NCBI GenBank assembly: GCA_022225965.2
Contig: JAKJXP020000067.1
Span: 124,001 to 188,000, forward strand
Direction: 5' to 3'
Length of the DNA: 64,000 bases
From: Diatrype stigma
Lineage: Eukaryota > Ascomycota > Sordariomycetes > Xylariales > Diatrypaceae
This document shows positions 50,501-63,265 of the stretch, one piece after another. Positions within the stretch are counted from its first letter, which is position 1. Every line of letters starts with the position of its first letter. The position numbers were made by a program, and so were the translations under genes. The notes beneath the pieces are model-generated. The model searched no databases. It worked only from the letters and a program-made list of their open reading frames with translations, and was not told the DNA's origin.

Positions 50501-53425
50501 GCAGCTGAGGGATCCACAGCCGGGTTGACTATACAGACAGCAAAATGGCTTGCTCCGGCTCTTGAGCGCATACATAAAAGAGAAATCGAGCAGAGAGAGG
50601 AGTTCATCGCAAAGCACCTAGAGAACAATCCTCATTCTTGTCGTCTGACAAACGAAACACACAAACCTTGTGCTTTGACCTTTGAGATCCTTGACGAGGA
50701 CGTCCCGGAAGAGGAATATCAATGCTCGTATTGCAAATGTTATGCTTATCTATCAAGAGTCATATGTAAGCCGTCAGGTAAGGTGCTCTGCCTCCTGCAT
50801 GCCGGACATCACCCGTGCTGTGACACACCCGAGCCGCAGCGGTTTGCTGGGGAAGACCATTTTATTTTCTATCGGAAGACAAACGAAGAACTCGCCGAGA
50901 TGCATCGCAAAGTCGCAGAGAAGGCAAATCTGCCCGAAACGTGGGAGGAAAAATACGAAAAAATGCTTGACGAGGGGTCCAAGCCAGCTCTCAAGACGCT
51001 GAAGAATCTTCTCAATGAGGGAGAACGAATACCGTACGATCTCCCCTCCTTGCCAGCGCTCAGGGAATTCGTTGATCGTTGTGTCGAATGGGTCGAAGAG
51101 GCGACTAATTTCACGGTGCGCAAACAGCAGAATCGCCGAAAGAACGACAAGGTCTGGCAGAGCGCCATGCGAAAGTCCATTGGAAACTCCTACCAAGAAC
51201 AGAAGGAACGCGAGCTACGACGAGTCGACAACATCTACCGGCTTATCGACGAGGCCGAACGTATAGGTTTCGACTGTCCCGAGATCCAACATTTGCAAGA
51301 GCGCGCACAAGCCATCAGGAGTTTTCAGAAGAATGCCGAACAGGCCCTAGAGCACATATTGGGGCAAAATCAAGAATCCATCGAAGAGCTAATAGAAGAG
51401 GGTCGCACGTTCAACGTCGACATACCAGAACTCGACAAACTTTCTGATGTTCTCGAGCAGATACGATGGAACACTAAAGCAAGGGCGAATCGATCAGTCT
51501 TCATGACATTGAGCGAGGCCAGAGAGTTGATCCAAGAGGGCACCCGGCTAGAAATCGCCCCCTACAATGATCATATGAAGTTCTACACCGAGAAATATCA
51601 AGCAGGTCTACAGTGGGAGGCCAAGGCGAAGGAGCTGATAAATGCTGAGATTATCCATTACCCACAGCTCGAGGCCCTCTCAAACCAGGTCCAGGTTAAT
51701 GCTCTGCCTGTATCTGCCGATACTCTAGCTGCCGTGGACCAGATCCTCCACAAACAACGCGAAGCACATCGTCAGATCCTCGACCTCACGGACCGCTCAA
51801 GGGACACCAATTACTCGAATCGGCCAAAGTATTCAGAGGTGGCGGAGGTCATGAAGAAATTAGAAGATCTGAACTCGAAGCCAACCGGGACGTTAGACCT
51901 AGAAAAAGAGCAGAAACGACATGAAGATTGGATGCGAAAAGGCAAAAAGCTCTTCGGGAAAACCAACGCACCATTGCACATACTCAAATCTCATATGGAC
52001 TACGTGCTCGACCGCAACCTCGACTGCTTCGACATTACTAGTGATAAGCCTCGACTGCCAGCCGAGCCCGCGTCCAGAGCTGCCAGTGAAGAGAGAGAGA
52101 ACAAAGTGCCGCGCTCGTGGGATGATCCATCGTTCAGAGAAGTCTTCTGCATTTGCCGGCGTGTAGAGGCTGGTATGATGATTGAGTGTGAACTCTGTCA
52201 CGAGTGGTATCATGGAAAATGCCTCAAAATTGCTCGGGGGAAGGTGAAAGAAGACGATAAATACACATGTCCTATATGCGACTGGCGTGTCAAAATCCCT
52301 CGAGATGCAGCCCGACCGAAACTCGAGGAACTGATATCTTGGCAAGATGAGATCCCAGGCCTACCTTTCCAGCCTGATGAGGAAGAGGTCCTCCGGAACA
52401 TCATCGACAATGCACTAGAGTTTCGAAATCACATATCAGCATTCTGTCATCCCGTGGTGGCTACAGCATCAGAGGCTGATACCCAGCGGTTCTATCTGCG
52501 AAAAATCGAAGGCGCGGAGATCCTACTCGCCTTTGAAACGAATTTCTTCAGGCAGGAACTACATAAGTGGAGTCCGGTTGCGTCGGAGCCGCCGCCCGTG
52601 CTTGACGTTTCCAAGAGTACACGGAAGCCCCGTCCAACAAAATTACAGAAAATGTTGGCGCAACATGGCGTCGAAGACCCTGAAGATCTCCCCGAGAGCC
52701 TCAAGAGCAAGGCTGCTAGCTTGAAGCGTAAGGCATTGAATGCAGAGGCAGCAGCGGCGGCGGCGGCTGCTACGGGTCCTACGTCGTCTAACTCAGCCTT
52801 TAATGCGCCTCATGCTACCAGCCCTTCATCCCATTCTTTCGGATCTGGCAACTATCCATTCTTTTCGAGAAATTCGCAGCCATCCACTCCAGCGTTGACC
52901 GGCGCTTCCCATGCACACCCTGCAAGGGGCTCGGACTCGTCATCGTCGAGTCGACCAGGTTCCTCCCTCCGGCCCGACTCGATGGATGTTGATAGTGGTC
53001 CTGGGTTTCATCCTGGCTTCCTCTTGTCAAATGGTAGCAACGGCGGGCCGCATTTTATGACGTCTGACTCATCGTTGTCACTCGAAGAGCGCTTGCTTCG
53101 CGGCCAGGATGATAGTGTCGTTTTCTCCACTGATGAAGAAAAGGCTAAGGCCCTTGAGATCCTCGGTCGCACCGAGCTTGGCCGTAAGCGAGCCGAGGAA
53201 TACTTCGGACAAGACGTATGGAACTCCAACCGTCAGGATGCGTTCACTAGTGGGGCTGGCATGGACGAAGACGACAAAGACGTCGATAGAATGTTCCAAG
53301 ATCTGACCAATGGTGATGATGACGGCGACGCTAAGAAAGAACGTGACAACGAGCGAGATCGCGTGGTCACTGCGGATAGCCTAGAAGCTGAGCGCGACGC
53401 CCTGGACATGATGGACTCAGATTAA
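47553..53425 (+). CDS. JmjC histone H3K4 demethylase, KDM5/JARID1 (Lid2-like)
   Basis: Exons 47553-47981, 48112-48160, 48214-49035, 49372-49463 and 49532-53425 give 1761 aa. The family removes methyl groups from H3 lysine 4 using Fe(II) and 2-oxoglutarate in the nucleus. Domains in order: JmjN (about 104-150, [18 protein letters not shown]); ARID (about 165-255, [20 protein letters not shown]); PHD1 (465-513, [20 protein letters not shown]); JmjC with iron ligands in CWHNEDH (H about 651, E about 653) and AYHGGFNHG (H about 739) and the cofactor Lys in KTWYG; C5HC2 zinc finger (about 833-897); PLU-1-like helical region; PHD2 (about 1335-1390, [18 protein letters not shown]). The Ser/Ala-rich tail ends in an acidic stretch. 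All catalytic residues are present. Intron 3 (49036-49371, 336 bp) starts GCAAGT, and only this GC-AG splice keeps the frame ([15 protein letters not shown]). The start ATG has context CGAACAATGG. Confidence 0.94.
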
Positions 53426-54622
53426 CTCCTCTGAACCGACGCCATATGTTTAACGATGTCAGGATTCACGTATGGAGGACGAGGCAGGAGGTAATGGCGA
53501 TACTGGCGTTGCTCTGGTGCAGTGGATTTGACCCCTGAGCGGGGCTCGAGCCGGCGCACTGGAATATCACACGGCGTATGGGAAGCTGTCAGCTTAGATG
53601 TTCTTATTCTTGTTGGTGAGAATAACCTCTACCATGGCATTCGAGGCGAAATATATTTGCCTTATAGACGATACTATCTCTAGCAGATATACGCTTGCTC
53701 CTTTATTTTTATTTCATTTTCTTCTTTCCCTGAGAAGGCTCATGTACGATATACATTGAGATTTGAGGCGTTGTGGTCGGCTGCGTTACATGGATTTCAC
53801 CTCCGGGCACCTACTACAATTTGGGCGCACCTAGTGGAGAAGTGAACGCGATTATACGCGTTGCATGAATCTGGCGTTGCTTCACTTATGAATCCAGTTG
53901 CACCGAGTACCTCGGGTCGTAGGCGCCATGGTGGACGAGGGCGCCCTGGCCTCGATAATTGATATTTTAGTTATTAATGAGAAGCATGGATTCCAATGAG
54001 TTTTGTCTGAAAGATATTGCTTGCGCCTTGTTCTTTTTAGTTGTCTCCTTCCGCCTCTTGATGTTTTTAATTTTTTGGCGACAGCGTCGGTACTAGTACA
54101 CCCCTGCGTTCCGCCTCTCCTGACCCCCTATCTGTTGAACTGCCTTAATATACCAGACTGCTGGTCGGCCAAGGAGTAAAGCTGCACTAAATGGACAAGG
54201 AATGAACAATCTATAATGAAGAGACGAGTCCTATATGTATATACGCCCAAGTTCGGTTCAGGGTTCATAGCTGGCATGTTGCCTCCACTATGCCCCTTTT
54301 CATTCCTTCGAACTATCCGTTCTGCCGCTTTCCGCGTCAAACCAGCCCTTATGTTATCAATCTTCCCATATATACTGGTGTATATGCGGCCATGGCATAT
54401 AATACTAAACATAGGATTTTAAGGCGCGGCCATTTGTTCGGGCATTCAGCAGTACCATGAGTCTCATCGACAAGTACATATACACATTTACACTCCGTCC
54501 CCGATCGTATATACCCTCCACCCATAAGAACCATGGCTTAAAGGTCCTCACCAAGTATGGCTAAGCCCGCCAAGCATATGATGATCAAAGAAGGGGTAGC
54601 AATCTTAGGGATAATACTTAGA
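53426..54622. other. Intergenic region between convergent KDM5 and P450 genes
   Basis: Should hold both 3' untranslated regions. No coding or RNA feature is recognised; open frames at 54128-54534 are short and without a domain. Confidence 0.6.
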
Positions 54623-56850
54623 TCAAGTCGCTAAATCCGCATCCGCATCACCACCGCCGCCGCCGCCGCCACCGCCAGCTGCTAGATCGTCGATGTCGAG
54701 CTCGACGTGCTCTCTCGGCCGCCGGCGCATGGCCATCCGGACCGAGACGCTGCACGTGGTGGCCCAGCCGCTCGCGACCGGGCGCACGTCGGTGCCCGGC
54801 ACGAGCGCGAGGTCGTACTTCATCAGCAGGTGGCACAGCGCGACCTTGACCTCGTTGGCGGCGAAGAAGCGCCCCGGGCACGCGTGCTCGCCGTGCCCGA
54901 ACCCCAGGTGGTCGACGCTCGTCGACACCAGCAGCGACGCGCTCTCCCACCGGCCCGGCGCCGGCTGCGCCCGCAGCTTCGCGAACCGCGCCCCGTCCCA
55001 CTCGTCCGGGTCCGGGTAGATGGCGGGGTCGCGCATGCGCTGCGTGTCGATGCTGTTTGGAAAGGGGTGGTGGTGGTGGATCCGTTGTCAGTGACTGGTT
55101 ATTAAGTGGGGATATGGGGAGAAAGGGGGGTGGGTGGTTTGGTTGGGTTGGGGGCTTGTAATTACTGTATTCTGTTGCCCTTTTTGAGCAAGAGTCCGTT
55201 CGAAAGCCGGAAATCTTCCTCTACGATGCGACGCATAAGAGCTTCATGCGAGTAGTCGGTCTGTCAGTCGACAAGATCACACATTCGTAAAAAGGGAAAA
55301 GGGGGAGGAAATAGGGGGGGGGGGGGAGCAAAGACGGGAAGAGGGTGTGGGAGCACGTCTGACTCACCGACGCCAATCGGCTTGAGGCGCTGGCTCTCCT
55401 TGATGCAGCTATCGAGCAGCTTCATGTGGTACAGCGCCAGCTTCGTCCAGCCGTGCTTCCGCAGCACGGCGGCGATCTCCGCCCGCAGGCGCGGGACGAA
55501 CGCCGGGTGCTGCGCCAGGTCGATCAGGGTCTGCACGAGCAGGTCCGTCGACGTGTGGATGGCTGCCACCGACAGCGTCAGCTGGAACTTGTTGACGTCG
55601 TAGTCGGCAGCGCCCCGGCGCGTGGCCACCTGGCCCGCCCACTCGAGCGCGTCGTTGTAATGCTGCTGCTTCTTCTCCCGCCGCGCCTTGCCCTCCTCCA
55701 GCTCCGACTGCCCTGCTCTTCGCGCCTGCAGCACCGGCGCGAGAACCTGCGCCGCCGCCTCGTACTGCTGCCGCAGCGCGCGGCACCGCGGGATCCACGG
55801 GGCGACGAAGCGCCGCAGCCGCGGCGGCCACGCCGTGATCTCCGTGAAGGCCAGGAACAGGTTCACCGTGTACTCCTTCGTGATCCGCAGCCAGTGCTCG
55901 TCCCGGCACAGCTCCTCGCCGACGAAGACGCGCGAGGACATGCGCGCGACCACGTCGAGCATGGCGGGTCGGAGGGGGATGTCGTGCCATTCTGGGGGTG
56001 GCAGTTGTGTTAGTACGTATATTATTATCTTTTGCACTTGTTGCGTGGGCATGATATCGGTCTGGAATGGGTGAGGCTAATGTGATTGATTCCTTACCCG
56101 TAGATTCTCCCAGGTTGATGGAAACTGCCATGGCTGCTTCCTGGGAGAGCGGTTCCGTTATTTGGTCTATGATCGCGCTTAGTACCGACTTGAAGATTGG
56201 CCTTTTAAGGAGAACGTGTATGTAAACTTACTCAGCAGTCTGGTCAACTGCTGTTTGGCTACTTCGGGGACCAGATCATCTGCTCTGCTGACGATAGCAA
56301 TCGGCTCGAACCCGACAATGCCGTCCAGACGATCCTGTGTGCGTTGCGCAGCATTGTTAGACCGCGGCTTTTGCTGAATACATGAGGTTTTGCAAATCGA
56401 CAACGTACTTGCCTACCAAATCCCGTGAAGCTCAGCTTGGGGTGGTTGCGAATCTCGCCGGCGAACTCAGTGGGGAGTATGACGGCATCGCCATAGTCTG
56501 TCATCATTCGGAACGGCTGAATTCCGAATTCCTTCCTGGCTTGAAGCAGAAAACTGTTGGACGAAGTCTGGAACGCTTGCTGTGCGGTGGGAAACGTCAA
56601 CTGTTTGCGTTCTAGTGTGGGTGAATCCATAGGGGGTGAACGAACGTACTTTCGCCTTGGTGCTAGAGAAGAATCCTGGTGCGTTCACCCATGGTAGTCC
56701 CTTGAGGTTATCGTCTGAAGTACGCCAGTAATAAACAGTAGTCATCACAACCATTGCAGCAATGAGATAAGACATGGAGTGAGGCGTTAACTGTCCAGAC
56801 CATCCATGCCAATCTCCCTCCATTGCAGGAGAACCTGAGGGGGAGGCCAT
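54623..56850 (-). CDS. Cytochrome P450 monooxygenase (fungal ent-kaurene-oxidase-like group)
   Basis: Exons complement(54623..55052, 55166..55241, 55368..55991, 56098..56166, 56232..56334, 56409..56600, 56650..56850) encode 564 aa. A membrane anchor (about residues 26-42, MSYLIAAMVVMTTVYYW) places it on the ER. Landmarks: NHPKLSF and FGRQ; LTRLLNQITEPLS across exons 3-4; STEWHDI across 4-5; I-helix AAIHTSTD (about 330-337); ExxR as ESQR (387-390); heme loop FGHGEHACPGRFFA with the Cys ligand at about 480. All six introns are GT-AG, and splice choices are fixed by frame (intron 3 uses TACTAAG before the acceptor). Exons 5 and 7 are much more GC-rich than exons 1-4. The C-terminus ends in a nine-Gly run and DADADLAT, beyond the usual P450 fold. 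Substrate unknown; the sequence style recalls fungal terpenoid-modifying P450s. Confidence 0.88.
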
Positions 56851-59192
56851 GACGCCTCACAATTTCCCTACAAATCGGAACTAATTATATCCGTATTTCA
56901 TATATGGGTTATGAGGAAAGCTCGGTCATTCATGAAGTATCATACGTATATAGGCAAATATTCAAAGAATGTCAGGGGCTAGGGGGGATTTAAGAAGTAT
57001 ATAGATAGGGGCGTCCTTGTCAGCGCCACACATTCACTACATCTCTCTGATGGTAGAATAGATTGTCAAAGCGCGATACAGGAGAGACTCCCGCTTTTAT
57101 GCTGCGGGAGACCGTCCTGGCCGTCGTGTTTACAGACATCTGCCCTGGCTTTCACCCTGGCCACTTACACTCCGAAGGATTCGTAGCGGCAGTGCCACTG
57201 CGGCACTGCAGCTTCTTCTTCATGCCCCGCAGGCTTACTGAGTAATCTAGATAGAACATTGCACTCATTGTCAGGATACGTACGATCATGTCAAGTTATG
57301 TCAAAAGGAGGGGATTTACTATTTTTTTAAGTTAAACGAAACCACATCTTCGTAATATGCTGCCTTGAGGGGGAAATAAAGAAGTTTTTCTGAACGGCAT
57401 TTCGGCTTCATGTCAACAGAATAGAACTACATAGTAGATAGTTACGTATGGACCTTGTTTGCCCACCTCGCTAGAGGCACGTACATAGATATGCGCAAAT
57501 CTTCACCCCTAGGTACCGTACTTGCATCACCCCACCTAATCGGCCAGGGGTAGGTTGCGGGGAACCCACGGGGTTTTCCGTAAGGACATACTCTTCCAGG
57601 GAATCGAGGGGTAGATCGCTTGAAGGAAGATTTCCAATTCCTGAGAAGGAACAATGGCTGATTGGGCAATTGTTCACGGCACGGATGGCTCGGGATATTC
57701 CAGCATCCCGGAAGCAGCTCGCCCGATAGAAGATAGTCTATCGACTATGAAAGGGTACTAAGAAGTGACCTGCTACCGTCGAAATAATCGTAACATGATG
57801 AATTGCAGCGAATTGTATCAATTATCTATATACCAGCCACAACCCTGCGATTATAGTTATATCGTAATGATCAGTACTTCCACCACGGCTCAGGCAAACA
57901 TGCGCTGAGTACAAAAGTACTTCATTGCCAACAGTTGATACGTTGAAATGCTATCAGGGGGGTGTATTATATATATATCACTCTTAATACTAATAGATGA
58001 GTTTGGTACATCAAAGGACCAGGTGCCTAGAAGCTGATTAAGTAACAGTCTGTTCTTACATTGCTTGGGAGACCCCCCTTTCATAGATCTATTCAAGTTG
58101 CTAAGCGGAGAACTACAATTAGCGCAAGTATGACTCGGATGGTGTAATCGAATCTACAGGTTATATGAGATCAGTATAAGTTTCATCGTCTTTAATATTT
58201 CAGACTATATCAGAGGGTATGAGTTCAGCGTATACCGTGTAAAGCCTTTTTCACTTTTTAAACTCGTATTGAATCCACAAAGGAAGATATAGGGCAACCA
58301 CATGAGTAACTTGTCAAGAATAAACCCCAGTACAGTCTCTGGGAAGCAGCCAAAACTTCATATAACAGATGTTCAGATGCCGTCACGAGGTGCTAGACAG
58401 TTTCCCCGTTATACAGGTAGACAGCAATTTCGAAAATATATTCGTACATACCTTCCAGCGTTACAACAATGATATAATGATGGTTTAGGCACCACACATT
58501 TGTTATATGGAGACAGGGATTGTATAAGCTCTCCATCTTACGAACATCCCCGTAGTTACACGGCTTCTGGTTTTATGCTTATGTTAAGGGGACGGAACTA
58601 TGTAGCCTTGCTCCGGCTGCATATTGCAACATGTTGGCATGGCTAGCAGCGTCCGGATCACGTTGGATCTAGGGAACACACACACGACGTATACAGCCAT
58701 GTGATGCATCATCTGTAAGTAATACATGGACTCGATCTGAACTTGGAAGATATGTCAAATGTTGCGGTTGTTGATTCGCCTGGTACAATGGGACAATTCT
58801 AGGCGAGACTAATTACCTAGTAAAACACATCATCGAGATCGAGATAGTCATGCATATGTAAACAACGTGGTTGCCAGTCTCCGGAGCGATGTTACTTCAA
58901 TGTTACGCGTGACAGCACAGAATAAGTTGCGCTTCGGATGCGGACGGAGTCACAGTGACATGGCAATGCAACCCCGGCGCTCGATCTACTACCCCGCAAT
59001 CAGCTATCTGCCTGATGATCTAGGCACATGCGATAACCCGATGTTCTAGATCTACATGGGATGGCCGTGGGCGATGCTGTCATTGCGCATGCTCCTTTGG
59101 TATCTGGTTTTTCGTGAATGATTTTTCGTGAATGACGTGTGGGGTAAAGTGGTAGTTGGTGATGATGCTTGGGGGCCTTGGGGGTTGGAGAG

Positions 59193-59205
59193 CTGGGGGC
59201 TGGGG
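59193..59205 (+). promoter_or_regulatory. Candidate CreA/CRE1 sites (two CTGGGG)
   Basis: CTGGGG at 59193-59198 and 59200-59205 match the SYGGRG carbon catabolite repressor consensus. They sit about 680 bp upstream of a xylan-degrading enzyme gene, which is often under such control. A reverse-strand match CCCCAC lies at 59285-59290. The motif is short, so chance is possible. Confidence 0.35.
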
Positions 59206-59670
59206 GCTGGGAGCTGCGAGGGGAAAAGGGACTGAGGGGAGAAAGTCTAACTAAAGATGAGCGGGAACCGGCTTTTCGGCCACTCCCCACCGGCTGCCAC
59301 TCCCTAACTCCACTCCACTGAGCCCACTGAACCCACTGCCTCCACCCGCAACCCCCCTACCCCTACGAAGTTAAGGTACCCCAAGATACCCCTTGCTAGC
59401 TACGGAGCAGGTACCTGAGCTACTTAAGCAAACCGCAAACCTTGGAAGTGATCAGAGCTCCTCAATTGATGGAAGCGTCAGCATCCAACAGGATCCTGCA
59501 ACGCAACAGCACGAAGTAACCAAAGCTGGCCGCGAGAGTTGCATTTGGCTTTCCATGCACTCGGCGTAACCACCGTCTTAGATTGCTGCTGCTCCCACTG
59601 GTTGCTTTGCTGCTCGAGCTCCAGGGCTTGGCAGGCACTCGTCTTTACCGCATGGAACGATCCCACCCAC

Positions 59671-59676
59671 TTAGCC
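59671..59676 (-). promoter_or_regulatory. Candidate XlnR/XYR1 site (GGCTAA on minus strand)
   Basis: TTAGCC on the plus strand is the reverse complement of GGCTAA, the core bound by XlnR-type xylanase activators. It lies about 200 bp upstream of the GH115 start codon. A single 6-bp match is weak by itself. Confidence 0.35.
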
Positions 59677-59731
59677 ACTTAGCTCAGAGCTGTCGGAATG
59701 CGGGAATGCGAGGCTTAGGGCGAACTTTAGT

Positions 59732-59766
59732 GGGCGAGCGGGCGAGTGGGCGAGTGGGCGAGTGGG
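59732..59766 (+). repeat. 8-bp tandem repeat GGGCGAGT, about four copies
   Basis: Four consecutive GGGCGAG(T/C) units end 9 bp before the TATA box of the GH115 gene. Confidence 0.8.
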
Positions 59767-59774
59767 CTGCCAAC

Positions 59775-59780
59775 TATAAA
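59775..59780 (+). promoter_or_regulatory. Candidate TATA box of the GH115 gene
   Basis: TATAAA 99 bp upstream of the ATG at 59879, a usual distance for a fungal TATA-type promoter with a short leader. Confidence 0.5.
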
Positions 59781-59878
59781 GCAACCACCATAGCCACCCA
59801 CCCGGGTCTTGAGCCCAGCACTTGACCGACATCCAGCCGGTTGAGCGAACTCAGACTTTTCTGGGCTGAGATGCTATC

Positions 59879-62800
59879 ATGAGGCTGCATTATCTTCCTT
59901 GTCTCCTAGGCCTGGGGTTCGCTCCCCTCTCCTCGGCACTGCTAGAACAGCGGTTTGTATCCTTTGAAAGCACATCGGGGTCCGTGCCGCTGCATGACGC
60001 CGTGATACTTTATGCCCAAGATGATCCTGTCGGTGTCCGTATCGCAACCGAGAGCGTCGCTCAAGACTTGGAGCAGATCACCGGCAAGAGACCCGAAACG
60101 ATCGGCATAGACGGGCGGAACAACACAGGCCTACAACTAGCCGGCATCAATGCCATTATCGCCGGTACTGCCAACTCGACACTGATACAAGTGTTGGTTA
60201 ACGATGGAAAGGTAACTGTGTCGGATATCGAAGGGAAGTGGGAGTCATTCAAGACAAGTGTCGTGCAGACACCCTTCCTTGGAGTCGACCAAGCTCTGGT
60301 CATCGCAGGAAGCGACAAGAGAGCTGTCATATACGGACTCTATACGCTAGCTGAACAATCCGGACAGTCTCCGTAGGTTTTGCGCTATCCCCGGAACATG
60401 AGAATGACACACTAATGTCCGGGTAGCTTTCACTGGTGGGCGGATGTCCCGGCGGCAAAGCACGATGAATTGTATGCCCTGGACCAGACAACAGTGTTCG
60501 GTGAGCCAAGTGTGAAATATAGAGGATTATTCATGAACGATGAGGCACCTGGCCTTACAGGGTATGTCGAAGCCTGAGAAGACTGTCACATATGATTCGG
60601 CGATAAAACATTGATGACTAACGTATAACCTGAAAGCTGGTGGTCGAAGGTCCATGGTGTCGACCACTATCCACTGGACAGCGAATTCTACCGTCACGTA
60701 TTTGACATGTTATTGAGACTTAAGGGGAACTTTATGTGGCCCGCTATGTGGAAGTCTTACGTTCCCAGGCCTGGCAATATCTTCTTTACTGATGACCCAG
60801 CAAACATCGAGCTGGCCAACGACTACGGCATCGTCGTTTCAACGAGTCACCATGAACCTATGCAAAGAGCAACAAATGAATGGAACGAAACAGTTTCCGG
60901 ACCCTGGGATTGGGAAGACAATAAGGATAACGTTTCGGCATTTATGAATGAGGGGATTCATCGCGCGAATATGAACGAGTCCTATTATACTTTGGGCATG
61001 CGTGGTCCGACGGACGGTCCAATTGAGGGCGACGACCCAATCGCGATACTCCGGGATGTGTTCGCCACGCAGAGGTCCTTGCTGAGTGATTACTACGGCA
61101 ACCTAACCAATGTCAACCGTAAGTAATGGGTTATTAACTGTAGTTGACAATAGCAGCTGACAGTTCACAGAGGCCTGGGCCATTTATAAAGAAGTCATGA
61201 CATACTATGCCGCAGGGCTGGTTCCTCCAGATGATGTTACCCTGATGTTCACTGATGACAACTGGGGAAACTGCCAACGACTCCCTCTTCCGGAAGAGGC
61301 CGCACGCTCAGGAGGGATAGGGGTAAGACACCCTTGAATCCCGAGGTTCAATTCCGATAGCATGGGCTAAACTGCAGCAGTTGTATTTCCATCTGGAGTA
61401 TCTTGGTATTCCGAAAGCATACAAATGGCAGAATACCAATAACATTGTAAGTTTTCTATGTATCATAGTACCTATCACTCAAGAGTTAAACAACATATTA
61501 GCCCAAGGTGTACAAAGACCTATTCCAAGCTTACGAGCGGGGAGTCGACCGTATATGGGTGATCAACGTCGGCGACGTCAAGCCCCTTGAGATGCCATTC
61601 AGCTTTATCATGGAGATGGCATACAACATGTCCTCCATCACGTTTGACACCATACCGGATTATTTCGAAGCTTTTGCGGCCCGCGAGTTTGGACCTGAAA
61701 ACTCCGCCGAAATTGCTTCGATCATAATGGAACAGAGCCGACTCATCGGAAGACGCAAGTACGAATCTGTGCAAGCGTGGACTTACTCGGTTCTGAACTA
61801 CCATGAAACCGAGAGGGTGCTTGCGGAGTGGCAGGCGCTTGCCGATCGTGTACGAGCTGCACGAGATGCTCTGCCAGAGGAACGAAAAGATGCTTTCTGG
61901 CACCACCTGGAATACCCAATACTGTCAGGGTATTACTATTATGAGGCTATGCTCGGATTGGGAATAAATCAGCACTACGGCCTGGAAAGGAGGAACTCGG
62001 CCAATGTAGTGGCACAAAGGGCAATACAAGCCTTCGAAGAGGAATTCGACCTCATAGAACAGTACAATTCAATGCTCGGCGGCAAATGGGCCGGAATCTT
62101 ATCACAGCCTCATTACGACCAGTACGACCAGAGTGCTGCAGACAACTGGAAAGAGCCAACCAGAGATGTACTCACAGGACTTTGGTACGTCCAGCTGCGA
62201 CAGAACTCGACATATGCCTTCGGAAACCTGGGTATTTCCGCCCCCAACACCAAGAACGCCTGGTTGCAGGGGCGGAGTTTGCCATCGGCCGATGCTTCGG
62301 CCCCGACCGTAGGAGGATTCGCCCCTGTATTGCCAATAATAGATCCCTACGGGGACGGTTTGTGGCACGTGGACTTGTTTCACCGGGGCGATTATCGCAT
62401 CCCCATCGAGTGGGAGCTCGACATCCCCTTCGACTGGATCAAGATCAGCCCTTCGTCGGGTGAGGTCTCGGGGACCGTCCCTGACCAGCGGCTCAATATC
62501 ACCATCGACTGGGATTCCGTGCCCGCGGACTTCAACGCGGAGGTCGACGTGACGGTCAACTTCAACACGCTGCCCAATTTCGACCTGGTCCACCTCCCGA
62601 TCGTGAACTACCGCGCGCCCGCCGACTTCGTCGGCTTCCCTGAGACCGCTGGCATGATCTCTATCGAGAGCCCGCACTACCAGCGGGTCTCCACGGATAG
62701 CAACGTGACCTTCGCTCACGTCCCTTACCTCGGCACGCGCAGCGACTCGGGCTCGCTCGCGCTGCGGCCCTACAGCGGGGCCCGCGCCGACCTCGACGCC

Positions 62801-63265
62801 GCCCACAGCGCCTGGGTCGAGTACGACATCTACCTGTACGACGACACGCCCGGCTCGCTGCAGGCGACACTGTACATCAACGGCGCGCTCGATACCGACC
62901 CCACCTTGCTCATGCAGTACTCCCTGACGCTGGACAACGCGGATAGTCCCAACTGGACCCGCCTGCTCGGCGATCCGGACCAGCCGGGCGATACTCCGCC
63001 GGGCTGGCAGACCTCGGTCGCCGACCACGTGTGGATCGCGAACGTTGACCTCGGAAGCGCCGCGAAGGGCGTGCATACCCTGCGCTTCATGGCGAACTCA
63101 CCCGAGGTCTACCTCGAGAAAATCACCCTCAACACAAGGGGCGGGCTGCTGGGGAGCTATCTGGGCCCGCCGGAGACGACGCGGCTTGAGGGGTCGGGCG
63201 GACAGTACGGATCGGAGAATTCCATTGCTACGCGCCACGGGGATGCTGGACAGCAGGGCTTATAG
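59879..63265 (+). CDS. Secreted GH115 xylan alpha-(1,2)-glucuronidase
   Basis: Exons 59879-60372, 60427-60561, 60637-61118, 61171-61322, about 61378-61446 and 61502-63265 encode about 1031 aa. GH115 enzymes release (4-O-methyl-)glucuronic acid side chains from xylan outside the cell. A signal peptide is clear (residues 1-20, MRLHYLPCLLGLGFAPLSSA). Family landmarks: IYGLYTLAEQSGQSPFHWWADV across exons 1-2; RGLFMNDEAPGLTGWW (about 197-210); RLKGNFMWPAMWKSY; VSTSHHEPMQRATNEW; LMFTDDNWGN; DRIWVINVGDVKPLEMP. The C-terminal beta-rich domain (from about residue 830) has SGEVSGT repeats of the family and several N-glycosylation sites. All introns are GT-AG and short (52-75 bp). The exon 5 start may be 61378 or 61381, as two CAGs lie in tandem. 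Length is normal and no key region is missing. Confidence 0.92.

Larger units (their letters stand above)
56851..59878. other. 3-kb intergenic region between divergent P450 and GH115 genes
   Basis: Shared promoter space. Both genes start at its edges and point outward. No gene is supported inside; the open frames are short and lack domains. The P450 side has a TATATA motif (56946-56953) about 100 bp upstream of its ATG. The GH115 side has a TATA box, G-rich tandem motifs and candidate regulator sites listed separately. Confidence 0.6.

Noticed and set aside
55409..56131. 240-codon minus-strand open frame in a different frame
   Set aside because: Overlaps P450 exons 4-5 in another frame; Arg/Ala/Gly-rich shadow typical of GC-rich coding DNA.
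59000..59290. 96-codon minus-strand open frame, Ser/Pro-rich
   Set aside because: Low-complexity antisense of the G-rich promoter stretch; no domain.
62102..63076. 324-codon minus-strand open frame
   Set aside because: Antisense to the well-supported last exon of the GH115 gene; a by-product of GC-rich codon usage.
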